From: Bradyrhizobium iriomotense
GTDB lineage: Bacteria > Pseudomonadota > Alphaproteobacteria > Rhizobiales > Xanthobacteraceae
Length of the DNA: 64,000 bases
Assembly (NCBI RefSeq): GCF_030160715.1
Contig: NZ_BSOW01000012.1
Span: 186,001 to 250,000 of the forward strand
Direction: 5' to 3'
Shown: in pieces, positions 28,024 to 36,609 of the stretch
How positions within the stretch are numbered: position 1 is the first letter of the stretch
Layout of the letters: each line of letters starts with the position of its first letter
Made by a program: the position numbers and the translations under genes
Notes under the pieces: model-generated
The model's input: only the letters and a program-made list of their open reading frames with translations
Database searches by the model: none
Told to the model about the DNA's origin: nothing

Positions 28024-28836
28024 CTATTCGGCGACGCGCAAATAGCGGATCAGGTTGCGGCCGGTGGGATCGCGCAGCGAGCGATAGTAATCGGCGCGCG
28101 AGGGCGCGTCGCTGTGGCGGACGAGGTCGGTTACCGGCGTGTAGCTCAGCATGCGTCCGCCATCGGGCAGCGCGGCGCAGACGAAGCGCAGCACCTCGCC
28201 ATTGCTGAGCTTGATGTTGATCGGCGTGGCGTCGCCGATCCTGACCATCTCCATGCGCTCGGCGATGAAGGCGCTCAATTCATCCTGAGGCAGTTCGAAC
28301 GCGCCGGTGTCGCGGCCGTGATACATCAGCGCGATAAAGGGCGGTCGGCTCTCGGCCTTCTCGTCGGGCAGCGAGAAATAGTCACGGAAGGCGCGGTTGA
28401 TGAACTCGGCGCGCGTCTCGGCATCGAGCAGCACGATCCCGATGTCGACCTGGTCGAGCGCGGCCGAGAGGCGCGCCGCCGTGGCGTAGTGCCGACGCTC
28501 CAGCGCAAAGGCGTCGAGCAGGCGCTGGCGCATCAAACCGGTGATGGCGGCGGTGCCGGCCGCCGTTATCGCCAGCATGCCGAGGCGGACGAGGTCGGAC
28601 GTCGCGTAGCCGGGGACTGCACGGTGGTTGAGGAAGAACAGAGCCGAGCCGATCACGGCGATGGCCGCGCTGGTCAGGCCGGAGGCGAAGCCCGAGAGCG
28701 AGCCGGCAAAGGCAACGATGCAGACGAACAGCGGAGCGGGCGAGGGAACGGGAAGATGGCGATCGAGCAGGAGCGCCAGCAGCGCGGTCGCTGCCGTCAG
28801 CGCCGGACCGGATATCGTACGCCATCCCAGCCGCAT
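28024..28836 (-). CDS. Membrane protein with C-terminal PAS-like domain
   Basis: 270 residues. Hydrophobic segments at about 8-24, 35-52, 55-72 and 85-105, then a PAS domain from about residue 125 (LSAALDQVDIGIVLLDAETR, FINRAFRDYF) to 235. It resembles a sensor module without kinase or cyclase output, so it may signal through a partner or be a truncated histidine kinase. No cognate partner adjoins. The two leftward genes upstream encode small membrane proteins. Confidence 0.75.
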   Translation of the reverse strand: MRLGWRTISGPALTAATALLALLLDRHLPVPSPAPLFVCIVAFAGSLSGFASGLTSAAIAVIGSALFFLNHRAVPGYATSDLVRLGMLAITAAGTAAITGLMRQRLLDAFALERRHYATAARLSAALDQVDIGIVLLDAETRAEFINRAFRDYFSLPDEKAESRPPFIALMYHGRDTGAFELPQDELSAFIAERMEMVRIGDATPINIKLSNGEVLRFVCAALPDGGRMLSYTPVTDLVRHSDAPSRADYYRSLRDPTGRNLIRYLRVAE

Positions 28837-28962
28837 GGCTGTGTCTCGCTCCCTGAACGAGCTAACGCCAGGAGAGTGGCCGATCGTTGCACCGTTGCGG
28901 TACGATTTCGCGTGAGATGCTTAAGGCGTGCCTGCGGCGGCGCGCAGAACTTTTCGCGGATT

Positions 28963-29124
28963 TTAGGCCAAACTGCTGCGCGTTTGAGCGAGCATCTGCA
29001 TGGCCGGGACGTTCAGCGTCGAGGTGCCCGTGCTCTTGCGCGTGCCGGCGAAAATCAGCAGCGATGCCGCGACCAGGATGGCCGCGGTCAGGGTCGCTGC
29101 AACGATGATCACCGGTGACTTCAT
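28963..29124 (-). CDS. Small single-span membrane protein
   Basis: 53 residues: MKSPVIIVAATLTAAILVAA, membrane helix to about residue 26, then a polar Thr/Ser-rich tail (TRKSTGTSTLNVP). It lies 127 bp upstream of the PAS protein gene and 71 bp downstream of another small membrane protein gene, all on the minus strand. Unrecognised. Confidence 0.6.
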   Translation of the reverse strand: MKSPVIIVAATLTAAILVAASLLIFAGTRKSTGTSTLNVPAMQMLAQTRSSLA

Positions 29125-29195
29125 CGATGTCCTGCTGCGATGCCGATCAGCGCGGGTCCGCACTGACCGCGCCGGGTGGTGGCTGAGGATGTGGG

Positions 29196-29372
29196 TCAGC
29201 CCGCAAGTCCCAACGCCATGGAGGCCCGGGTCGTCAATACCGTCAGGGCGACGATCAGGCACAGCGACACTGCCGCGATCGCGAGCGAGGCCGCGACGGC
29301 GCCTGTCAGCCGGGAAGAGACGACGGGGGCAGGTCGGCCCTGAAAGCCCACCATGCCGGACGCCCGAGCCAT
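29196..29372 (-). CDS. Small single-span membrane protein
   Basis: 58 residues from ATG at 29372 (MARASGMVGFQGRPAPVVSS), with a hydrophobic helix at residues 24-46 (AVAASLAIAAVSLCLIVALT) and a short tail ending SMALGLAG. Too short for homology assignment; the neighbouring 53-residue protein has the same layout of one helix and short ends. Confidence 0.55.
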   Translation of the reverse strand: MARASGMVGFQGRPAPVVSSRLTGAVAASLAIAAVSLCLIVALTVLTTRASMALGLAG

Positions 29373-29515
29373 GGTCTAAATCCTTCAACGCGCGAGCGAA
29401 TCACCCGCGACGCCAACAACTGTCACAATATCGCCCGGCAATATTGGGGCGCACTCGCGCTGAATATGGCGAGATCGTGGCAAAGGTTAACGCCGTGCCC
29501 GGTATTCTCGGACCG

Positions 29516-30166
29516 TCAAGCGCTCGCGGCGATGCTCGCGGGATCGTCGATATCGGCCGGCCGCCAGTCCATCGACACGAAGCCGGGCGCCTGCTCCACC
29601 CGCTTCAGCCAGGCCCGGATCGCCGGGAAGGTCGAGAGGTCGAAGTCGCAGCGGTCGGCAAGGTGGGTGTAGCCGTACAGCGCGATGTCGGCGACGGTGA
29701 GCTGGCGGGCGGCGAAATACTCGGCGGTCCTGAGGTGATTTTCCATCACCTGGAGCGCGCCATAGCCGCGCTCCATCCAGTCCTCCAGCGCGTGCGTCTG
29801 GAGGTCGCGGCCGCCCTTGACCAGCGACAACCAGAAATAGGCGGCGCCGATATTGGGCTCGAGCGCGTGCTGCTCGAAGAACATCCATTGCAGCGCTTCG
29901 GCGCGGTCGATGCGTTGCTCCGGGGCGAGCGGCGTGCCGCCTGCCACGTACCAGAGGATCGCGTTGGATTCGGCGAGGTAGCGGTCGTCGCCGACCTCGA
30001 GCAGCGGCACCTGGCCGGAAGGATTCTTCGCAAGAAAATCCGGCGTGCGGCTCTCCCCGCGCAGAATGTCGATCTCGATTGCCTGGTAGGGCACGTTCAA
30101 CAGCGCCAGCGCAAGGCGGACCTTGTAGCTGTTGCCGGAGCGTTGCATCGAATAGAGCTTGTACAT
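29516..30166 (-). CDS. Glutathione S-transferase family protein
   Basis: 216 residues. Thioredoxin-like N-domain MYKLYSMQRSGNSYKVRLAL (Ser at the GSH site), NPSGQVPLLE cis-Pro loop and ESNAILWYV; all-helical C-domain from residue 85. Substrate unknown. The second GST of the window (45747) shares NSGN..KV and SNAI.xY motifs. Confidence 0.9.
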   Translation of the reverse strand: MYKLYSMQRSGNSYKVRLALALLNVPYQAIEIDILRGESRTPDFLAKNPSGQVPLLEVGDDRYLAESNAILWYVAGGTPLAPEQRIDRAEALQWMFFEQHALEPNIGAAYFWLSLVKGGRDLQTHALEDWMERGYGALQVMENHLRTAEYFAARQLTVADIALYGYTHLADRCDFDLSTFPAIRAWLKRVEQAPGFVSMDWRPADIDDPASIAASA

Positions 30167-30707
30167 TCGAGAGGTTCTGATCCGGTGACGGGAAGGCGCG
30201 CCGCTTGTTGCCCCGCAACGCGGCTAAACAATGATGCCGTTGCGAATCCGCCGCAAGGGCCGCCCGCTAGAAAAACTTGAAATCGCTACTGCACTGCAAC
30301 GCCGAAAAAAATCTTTTCAACACGACAGAACAATTCGCATCACGCTTGCGTCAGGATGCGATCGCTTTGCTGCGATCGCATCCGAGTTCAATGGTTGCGA
30401 TATCAAGTGCGGAATCGATCCGGCGTCGCTCGCACCGTCAGGTTGCACGACCTCGTTGGAACGCCAGCTTGCGGCTCGGCGAAGAGCAAAATTGCTCGGA
30501 GGACAATCCTTGCCAGATATGAGCCATTCCGGCTGCAAAGTTTAGGAATATTGCGCAAATCCGGGGCCTCTTCGGTGCGGATCCGTAAACTTTTGCTGGA
30601 TTGGGCCGAAGTTTCTTGCGGTGCAGCGGCACCCGTCCTAGGGTGCATTATTCCCACAATCAGAGTCGTGACGCCCGAGGGCTCACGACGCTCGCCAGGA
30701 GATGATG
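30167..30707. other. 540-bp gap without a recognisable gene
   Basis: Comparatively AT-rich, with short frames on both strands that match nothing I know. It contains a perfect 12-bp inverted repeat GGATGCGATCGC (30354-30365) / GCGATCGCATCC (30372-30383) over a 6-base loop. The right end must carry the aspartate aminotransferase promoter. I see no tRNA or repeat-family element here. Confidence 0.5.
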
Positions 30708-31910
30708 ATGTCCTTCCTTGCCGCTGCGCTCGACCGTGTGAAGCCGTCCGCGACCATCGCGGTCACGGATAAAGCACGCGCGCTGAAAGCGGCGGGCCGC
30801 GACGTCATCGGCCTCGGCTCTGGCGAGCCCGACTTCGATACGCCCGCCAACATCAAGCTGGCCGCGATCCGCGCCATCGAGGCCGGCAAGACCAAGTACA
30901 CCGCGGTCGACGGGATCCCCGAGCTGAAGGAAGCGATCATCGCGAAGTTTCAGCGCGAGAACGGCATCGTCTACAAGCCGAACCAGGTGATCGTCGGCAC
31001 CGGCGGCAAGCAGGTGCTCTACAACGCGCTGATGGCGACCATCAACCCGGGCGACGAGGTGATCATCCCGGCGCCCTACTGGGTCAGCTATCCCGAGATG
31101 GTGGCGCTCGCCGGCGGCGAGCCGGTGCCGGTGGTCTGCACCGCCGCGGCCGGCTTCAAGCTCCAGGCCGAGGCGCTCGAGCGTGCGATCACGCCGAAGA
31201 CCAAATGGGTGATCCTGTGCTCGCCGTCGAACCCGACGGGTGCGGCCTACACCAAGGCCGAGCTGAAGGCGCTGACCGACGTGCTGGTCAAGCATCCGCA
31301 TGTCTTTGTGATGACCGACGACATGTACGAGCACCTCGTCTATGACGACTTCCAGTTCACCACCGTCGCGCAGGTCGAGCCGAAACTCTACGACCGCACG
31401 CTGACCGTGAACGGCGTCTCGAAAGCCTATTGCATGACCGGCTGGCGCATCGGCTATGCCGGCGGTCCGGCGCAGCTCATCAAGGCGATGTCGACCATCC
31501 AGTCGCAGTCGACCTCGAACCCCTGCTCGATCGCGCAGTGGGCCTCGGTGGAAGCGTTGAACGGTCCGCAGGATTTCATCGCCGCGAACAACAAAGTGTT
31601 CAAGGAGCGCCGCGACCTCGTCGTCTCCATGCTCAACCAGGCGAACGGCATCGAATGCCCGCGCCCCGAGGGTGCGTTCTACGTCTATCCGTCCTGCGCC
31701 GGCACGATCGGCAAGACCGCGCCGTCGGGCAAGGTGATCGGAAACGACGAGGCGTTCGTCACCGAGCTCCTGGAGAGCGAAGGCGTCGCGGTCGTGCAGG
31801 GCTCGGCCTTCGGCCTCGGTCCGGCCTTCCGCATCTCCTACGCGACCAAGACTTCCGATCTCGAAGACGCCTGCAAACGCATTCAGCGCTTCTGCGGCAA
31901 TTTGCGCTAA
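30708..31910 (+). CDS. aatA: Aspartate aminotransferase (class I PLP enzyme)
   Basis: 400 residues from the third of three consecutive ATGs (30702, 30705, 30708); only the last has AGGAG at good distance. Signatures: GAGEPDFDTP-like (GSGEPDFDTP), CSPSNPTGAAY, PLP Lys in NGVSKAYCMTGWR, RISYATK with the substrate carboxylate Arg. Interconverts aspartate/2-oxoglutarate and oxaloacetate/glutamate; some relatives also act on prephenate. A terminator follows 16 bp after the stop. Confidence 0.95.
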   Translation: MSFLAAALDRVKPSATIAVTDKARALKAAGRDVIGLGSGEPDFDTPANIKLAAIRAIEAGKTKYTAVDGIPELKEAIIAKFQRENGIVYKPNQVIVGTGGKQVLYNALMATINPGDEVIIPAPYWVSYPEMVALAGGEPVPVVCTAAAGFKLQAEALERAITPKTKWVILCSPSNPTGAAYTKAELKALTDVLVKHPHVFVMTDDMYEHLVYDDFQFTTVAQVEPKLYDRTLTVNGVSKAYCMTGWRIGYAGGPAQLIKAMSTIQSQSTSNPCSIAQWASVEALNGPQDFIAANNKVFKERRDLVVSMLNQANGIECPRPEGAFYVYPSCAGTIGKTAPSGKVIGNDEAFVTELLESEGVAVVQGSAFGLGPAFRISYATKTSDLEDACKRIQRFCGNLR

Positions 31911-31925
31911 GCGCAAGATGAACGA

Positions 31926-31955
31926 AAAGGCCCGCTTCCAGGCGGGCCTTTTTTT
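31926..31955 (+). terminator. Rho-independent terminator of aatA
   Basis: AAAGGCCCGC (31926-31935) pairs with GCGGGCCTTT (31942-31951) over TTCCAG, followed by TTTT. Confidence 0.9.
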
Positions 31956-32061
31956 GAACCCTCCGCGATCTGGCACCACCAAGATAATTGTGGCATAGAC
32001 ATCGCGCGCCGCGTGTGCGGTGCCCTCTCTGCTCGCATCACATCATAGCCGGAGACTTTCC

Positions 32062-32541
32062 ATGCGCCGTTCACTCCTCCTCGCCGGGCTCGCCGCGTTT
32101 GGCCTCGTTGCGTCCGTCGCGGGTGCGAGCGCGCAGCAGCGGATGGTGCGGGTTGGCGTGCTCGAATGCCGTGGCGGCGCCAGCGTCGGCTTCGTGGTGG
32201 GATCGGTGACCAATCTCGGCTGCGTGCTGCGGGCCGAAGGCGTGCCGGAGGATCGCTACGTCGCGACCATCCGCAAAGTCGGTCTCGACATCGGCATCAC
32301 CCAGGAGACGGCGCTGGCGTGGGGCGTGTTCGCGCCGGTCGATCGCCTCGGGCCCGGCGACCTCTCGGGCAACTATGCCGGCGCGCAAGGCAGCGCGTCG
32401 GTTGGCGTGGGCTTGGGGGGCAACGTGCTGGTCGGCGGCTCCAACAATTCGATCGCGCTCCAGCCGCTCAGCGTGCAGGGCCAAGTCGGACTCAACATCG
32501 CCGCTGGCCTCGAAAGCCTGGAACTGCGGCCGGGCCGTTAA
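32062..32541 (+). CDS. DUF992 family exported protein
   Basis: 159 residues from ATG at 32062. Signal peptide MRRSLLLAGLAAFGLVASVA with likely cleavage after GASAQ; then RVGVLECRGGASVGFVVGSV (in part), which matches DUF992. Several Gly-rich stretches (SVGVGLGGNVLVGGS). Periplasmic or outer-membrane associated; function unknown. Confidence 0.85.
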   Translation: MRRSLLLAGLAAFGLVASVAGASAQQRMVRVGVLECRGGASVGFVVGSVTNLGCVLRAEGVPEDRYVATIRKVGLDIGITQETALAWGVFAPVDRLGPGDLSGNYAGAQGSASVGVGLGGNVLVGGSNNSIALQPLSVQGQVGLNIAAGLESLELRPGR

Positions 32542-32668
32542 CGTCTGACACGTTTCGGCGACGACGCACCGCAGCGACGTTTGGCGCTTGCCAAAACCAA
32601 GGGACGGGCAGAGCATCGATCTTTGCCGACCCAATCACGGGCCGAGCTCCACATGAAGGAGGCGGCGA

Positions 32669-34711
32669 ATGGGACAAGACGTCAGAAGTCCCCGAGGTCC
32701 ACGGTGCATTGCGCTCGTGGGCCCTTTCCAAAGCGGTAAAACCACTCTTCTCGAAGCGATATTGGCACGAACGGGCGCAGTCCCGCGTGCCGGCAGCGTC
32801 GACGCCGGTACTTCGGTGGGCGACGCCACGCCAGAGGCCCGCCATCACAAGATGACCGTGGGCCTGACGGCTGCCACCACGAGTTTCATGGGCGACAGCT
32901 ACACCTTCCTCGATTGTCCGGGTTCCGTTGAGTTCGCCCACGACATGCGCGCGGCGCTGCCCGCGGTCGACGCTGCGGTCGTGGTCTGCGAGGCCGACGA
33001 GAAGAAGCTGCCGCAGCTTCAGATCATCCTGCGCGAGCTGGAGGAGATGAAGATCCCGCGCTTTCTGTTTCTCAACAAGATCGATCGCGCCAACCAACGC
33101 GTTCGCGAGACGCTTGCGACGTTGCAGCCGGCGTCCCGCGTGCCGCTGGTGCTGCGCCAGATCCCGATCTGGAACGGCGAGCTGATCGAGGGCTTCGTCG
33201 ATCTCGCGCTCGAGCGCGCCTTCATCTATCGCGAGCACAAGGCCTCCGAGGTGATCGAGCTCGAAGGCGGCAATCTCGACCGTGAGAAGGAAGCCCGCTT
33301 CTCGATGCTGGAGAAGCTCGCCGATCACGATGATGCGCTGATGGAGCAATTGCTCGAAGACATCCAGCCGCCGCGCGATGCCGTGTTCGACGATCTCTCG
33401 CGCGAACTGCGCGAGGGCCTGATCTGCCCGGTGCTGCTGGGAGCGGCGGGGCGCGAAAACGGCGTGCTGCGCCTGATGAAGGCGCTGCGCCATGAGGCGC
33501 CCGGGATTGCCGAGACCGCCAAGCGGCTTGGCGCGCCTGACACCAAGGATGCGCTCGGCTATGTCTTCAAGACGCTGCATTCGCAGCATGGCGGAAAGCT
33601 GTCGCTGACGCGGTTGCTTGCCGGCCATCTCGACGACGGCGCCACGCTGCAATCCGCCTCGGGCGGCGCGGGACGCATCTCCGGCATTCTCGCCGTCAAC
33701 GGCGCCTATGATACCAAGCGCCCGTCGGCGGAGGTCGGCGACACGATCGCGCTCGGCAAGCTCGATCCGATCAAGACCGGCGACACGATCTCGACCGGCA
33801 AGACCCCGCCGTCTCAGCTGATTGCGGTCGAGCCGACGCCGCCGGTGCTTGCGATCTCGGTCGCCGCCACCGACCGCAAGGATGACGTCAAGCTCGGCCA
33901 GGCGCTCGCCCGGTTGCACGAGGAAGATCCCTCGCTGATGGTCGTGCAGAACGCCCAGACCCATGACACCGTGCTGTGGGGGCAGGGCGAGATGCACCTG
34001 CGCGTCGCCAGTGAGCGGCTGCGTGACCGCTTCGGCGTCAACGTCAAGTCTCACCCGCCCGCGATCGGGTACCAGGAGACCATCCGCAAGCCGATCACCC
34101 AGCGCGGCCGGCACAAGAAGCAGTCCGGCGGCCACGGCCAGTTCGGCGACGTCGTGCTCGACATCAAGCCGCTGGCGCGCGGGGAGGGGTTCAAGTTCGC
34201 CGAGAAGGTGGTCGGCGGTGCAGTGCCCCGCAACTACATTCCGGCGGTGGAAGAAGGCGTCGTCGACGGCTTGACCCGCGGCCCGCTCGGCTTCCCCGTC
34301 ACCGACGTGCAGGTGACGCTGACCGACGGCTCCTATCACAGCGTCGACTCGTCCGATCTCGCGTTCCGCACGGCGGCGCGGGTCGGGCTCAACGAAGGCC
34401 TGCCGCAATGCCAGCCGGTGCTGCTGGAGCCGATCCATGTCGTCGAGATCGTCTGCCCGACGGACGCGACCGCCAAGATCAACGCGATCCTGTCGGCGCG
34501 GCGCGGCCAGATCCTCGGCTTCGACACCCGCGACGGCTGGAGCGGCTGGGACTGCGTCCGCGCCATGATGCCGGAGGCCGAGATCGGCGAGCTCATCGTG
34601 GAGCTGCGCTCGGCGACCGCCGGCTCCGGCAGCTTCACCCGCCAGTTCGATCACATGGCCGAGGTGACGGGACGCGCCGCCGATCAGATCATCGCTGCGC
34701 ACGCGGCCTGA
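32669..34711 (+). CDS. Elongation factor G-like protein (EF-G2/FusA2 type)
   Basis: 680 residues with the five-domain EF-G layout. P-loop GPFQSGKT (18-25), G3 DCPGS (82-86), G4 NKID (136-139). The GTPase His that follows DxPG in EF-G/EF-Tu is Ser86. The switch I region is short and lacks the usual RGITI. The domain II-V order is normal, with IGYQETIRKPI and GHGQFGDV (domain IV) and DxRSxTxGxGxF-like domain V end (RSATAGSGSFTRQFDHMAE in part). Paralogues in other bacteria do not replace EF-G in translation; the function here is open. Confidence 0.9.
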   Translation: MGQDVRSPRGPRCIALVGPFQSGKTTLLEAILARTGAVPRAGSVDAGTSVGDATPEARHHKMTVGLTAATTSFMGDSYTFLDCPGSVEFAHDMRAALPAVDAAVVVCEADEKKLPQLQIILRELEEMKIPRFLFLNKIDRANQRVRETLATLQPASRVPLVLRQIPIWNGELIEGFVDLALERAFIYREHKASEVIELEGGNLDREKEARFSMLEKLADHDDALMEQLLEDIQPPRDAVFDDLSRELREGLICPVLLGAAGRENGVLRLMKALRHEAPGIAETAKRLGAPDTKDALGYVFKTLHSQHGGKLSLTRLLAGHLDDGATLQSASGGAGRISGILAVNGAYDTKRPSAEVGDTIALGKLDPIKTGDTISTGKTPPSQLIAVEPTPPVLAISVAATDRKDDVKLGQALARLHEEDPSLMVVQNAQTHDTVLWGQGEMHLRVASERLRDRFGVNVKSHPPAIGYQETIRKPITQRGRHKKQSGGHGQFGDVVLDIKPLARGEGFKFAEKVVGGAVPRNYIPAVEEGVVDGLTRGPLGFPVTDVQVTLTDGSYHSVDSSDLAFRTAARVGLNEGLPQCQPVLLEPIHVVEIVCPTDATAKINAILSARRGQILGFDTRDGWSGWDCVRAMMPEAEIGELIVELRSATAGSGSFTRQFDHMAEVTGRAADQIIAAHAA

Positions 34712-34720
34712 TCGCTCATC

Positions 34721-34751
34721 CCCGGGAGCACCGCCAGGCGGTGCTCCCGGG
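34721..34751. terminator. Strong inverted repeat after the EF-G-like gene
   Basis: CCCGGGAGCACCGCC (34721-34735) and GGCGGTGCTCCCGGG (34737-34751), 15 bp and perfect, begins 10 bp after the stop. There is no T-run, so it may work as a transcript-end stabiliser or a weak terminator. Confidence 0.6.
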
Positions 34752-34834
34752 TCTGGCACATCGCGCCTTGCCGGACGTGCAGGCTCCGTGCAGGCCCTTG
34801 TGCTTGACAGGCCTTCACCGAACATATTGATCGT

Positions 34835-34930
34835 GATGGCCGGGCATTCCGCTGGATGTCCCGGCCATCCACGTCTCTGGAATGCACGAGACGACGTGGT
34901 TGCCCGCGACACGCGTGGGCATGACGGGGA
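34835..34930. repeat. GATGGCCGGG palindrome
   Basis: GATGGCCGGG (34835-34844) and CCCGGCCATC (34860-34869), followed by CACGTCTCTGGAATGC and a mirrored ACGAGACGACGTG (in part). Related core at 48458-48506. It fills the gap upstream of the shikimate dehydrogenase gene. Confidence 0.7.
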
Positions 34931-34965
34931 GGTCGCCGTGCTGCATCGGAATTTCGGATTTGACC

Positions 34966-35799
34966 GTGTCTAGGACGCCCGTAGCCTGCCTGATCGGATG
35001 GCCGGCGGCTCATTCGCGCTCGCCGTTGATCCATCGCTACTGGCTGCGCACGCTCGGCATTGAGGGCGGCTATGTAATCGAGGCGGTACCGCCGGAGGAC
35101 TTGCGCGACTTCGTACTGCGGCTGTCGTTGCACGGTTTCGTCGGCGCAAACGTCACGATCCCGCACAAGGAAGACGTGCTCGCACTCTCGACGCCGGATG
35201 CGCGCGCCAAGGCGATCGGTGCCGCCAACACGCTGTGGCTTGTTGACGGCGAGCTGCGTTCGACCAACACCGACGTTGAAGGCTTCATCAACAATCTCGA
35301 CGCCAGCGCACCGGGGTGGGATGCGGCCGAGGAAGCTTTGGTGCTGGGTGCCGGCGGCTCGTCGCGCGCGGTCGTGTTCGGCCTGCTCGAACGCGGCGTC
35401 AGCCGCGTCCATCTCGCCAACCGCACCATTGCGCGCGCCGAGGCGCTTGCGACGACGTTCGGTTCGCGCGTGCAGCCGATGGCATGGGACGCGATCAACG
35501 ACGTGCTGCCGCGGGCGAGGCTGCTCGTCAACACGACCTCGCTCGGCATGCGCGGCCAGCCGGCGCTCGAACTCGACATCGCGCGACTGCCGCAACAGGC
35601 GGTCGTTGCCGACCTCGTCTATGTTCCGCTGATCACGCCACTGCTTGCGGCAGCGCAGGCGCGCGGGCTGAAGACCGCCGACGGGCTCGGCATGCTCCTA
35701 CACCAGGCGGTGCGCGGGTTCGAGCTGTGGTTCGGCAAGCGGCCGCAGGTGACGGCAGAGCTGCGCGCGCTGGTCGAAGCCGATCTCACAAAATCTTGA
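34966..35799 (+). CDS. aroE: Shikimate dehydrogenase
   Basis: 277 residues from the GTG at 34966; in-frame codons to 34882 have repeat-derived sequence and lack homology. Signatures: IGWPAAHSRSPLIH, GANVTIPHKED (substrate Lys), AANTLW, STNTDVEGF, LGAGGSSRAV (NADP loop) and the end DGLGMLLHQAVRGF. Reduces 3-dehydroshikimate to shikimate. Some AroE-like proteins act on quinate, but the length and motifs fit biosynthetic AroE. Confidence 0.9.
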   Translation: MSRTPVACLIGWPAAHSRSPLIHRYWLRTLGIEGGYVIEAVPPEDLRDFVLRLSLHGFVGANVTIPHKEDVLALSTPDARAKAIGAANTLWLVDGELRSTNTDVEGFINNLDASAPGWDAAEEALVLGAGGSSRAVVFGLLERGVSRVHLANRTIARAEALATTFGSRVQPMAWDAINDVLPRARLLVNTTSLGMRGQPALELDIARLPQQAVVADLVYVPLITPLLAAAQARGLKTADGLGMLLHQAVRGFELWFGKRPQVTAELRALVEADLTKS

Positions 35800-35863
35800 A
35801 AATCTTGAGAGAATAGGGCGCGACCTCCGGGGTTTTGTCCTCGTGGGACAATCGGAGACTGTC

Positions 35864-36490
35864 ATGTCTGTACAACGTGCAACTTTCACACGTCCGCTCG
35901 TCGCTGTCGCGATGGTGGGCCTATCCACGCTCTATGCCGTCGCGCAGCAGGCGCCTGTGCCGACGCGGGTGCGTGGAACGATCGAAAAAGTCGACGGCGA
36001 TCTGCTGTCGGTGAAATCACGCAGCGGCGAGGACGTCAGGCTGCATATCGCCTCTGACCTCCGCGTCGCGGGGATCACCAGGATCGCCCTTTCCGATATC
36101 AAGGTCGGCTCCTTCATCGGAGCGACCACGGTGCCGGGACCGGATGGCGGCCAGAACGCCGTCGAGGTTCATGTCTTCCCCGAAAGCATGCGCGGCACCG
36201 GCGAAGGCTCGCGTCCCTACGATTTGCGGCCGAATTCCAGCATGACCAATGCGACGGTGGCCGAGAGCGTGGTCGGCAATGACGGTCACACGCTGCTCGT
36301 CAAATACAAGGACGGCGAGAAGAAGGTGTTCGTCTCGTCCGAGACGCCGGTCGTCACCTACGTGCCCGGGGAGAAATCGGATCTGAAGGAGGGCGCCAAG
36401 ATCATCGCCTTCGTCAAGGCGCTGCCGGACGGGTCCTTCGAGACCAGCCGCGTCAGCGTCGGCCGCGACGGCCTCACGCCGCCGATGTGA
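35864..36490 (+). CDS. Exported protein, DUF5666-like (paralogue A)
   Basis: 208 residues. Signal peptide RPLVAVAMVGLSTLYAVAQQ; the mature part begins PVPTRVRGTIEKVDGDLLSV and continues as OB-like beta-strands (VRLHIASDLRVAGITRIALS in part), ending SRVSVGRDGLTPPM. Very similar in layout to the next gene, with identical short motifs (RGTIExVDG, KYKDGEKK, GRDGxTPPM). Function unknown; may bind small ligands in the periplasm. Confidence 0.85.
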   Translation: MSVQRATFTRPLVAVAMVGLSTLYAVAQQAPVPTRVRGTIEKVDGDLLSVKSRSGEDVRLHIASDLRVAGITRIALSDIKVGSFIGATTVPGPDGGQNAVEVHVFPESMRGTGEGSRPYDLRPNSSMTNATVAESVVGNDGHTLLVKYKDGEKKVFVSSETPVVTYVPGEKSDLKEGAKIIAFVKALPDGSFETSRVSVGRDGLTPPM

Positions 36491-36609
36491 GGCGCTCCCC
36501 TCGCGCGAGTCGATTTTCGTGATCGCAACAAAGTGCGGGAAAGCGGAATAGGCATCCAGGTCCGGGGTTGCGATGATTGACCGGCGCAACCGCCCTGGAG
36601 GGACAGGCC

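Noticed and set aside
32492..34912. 806-codon open frame antisense to the EF-G-like gene
   Set aside because: High-GC codon use leaves long antisense frames; the plus strand encodes a clear EF-G-like protein, and the antisense product is Arg/Ala/Gly-rich without any motif.
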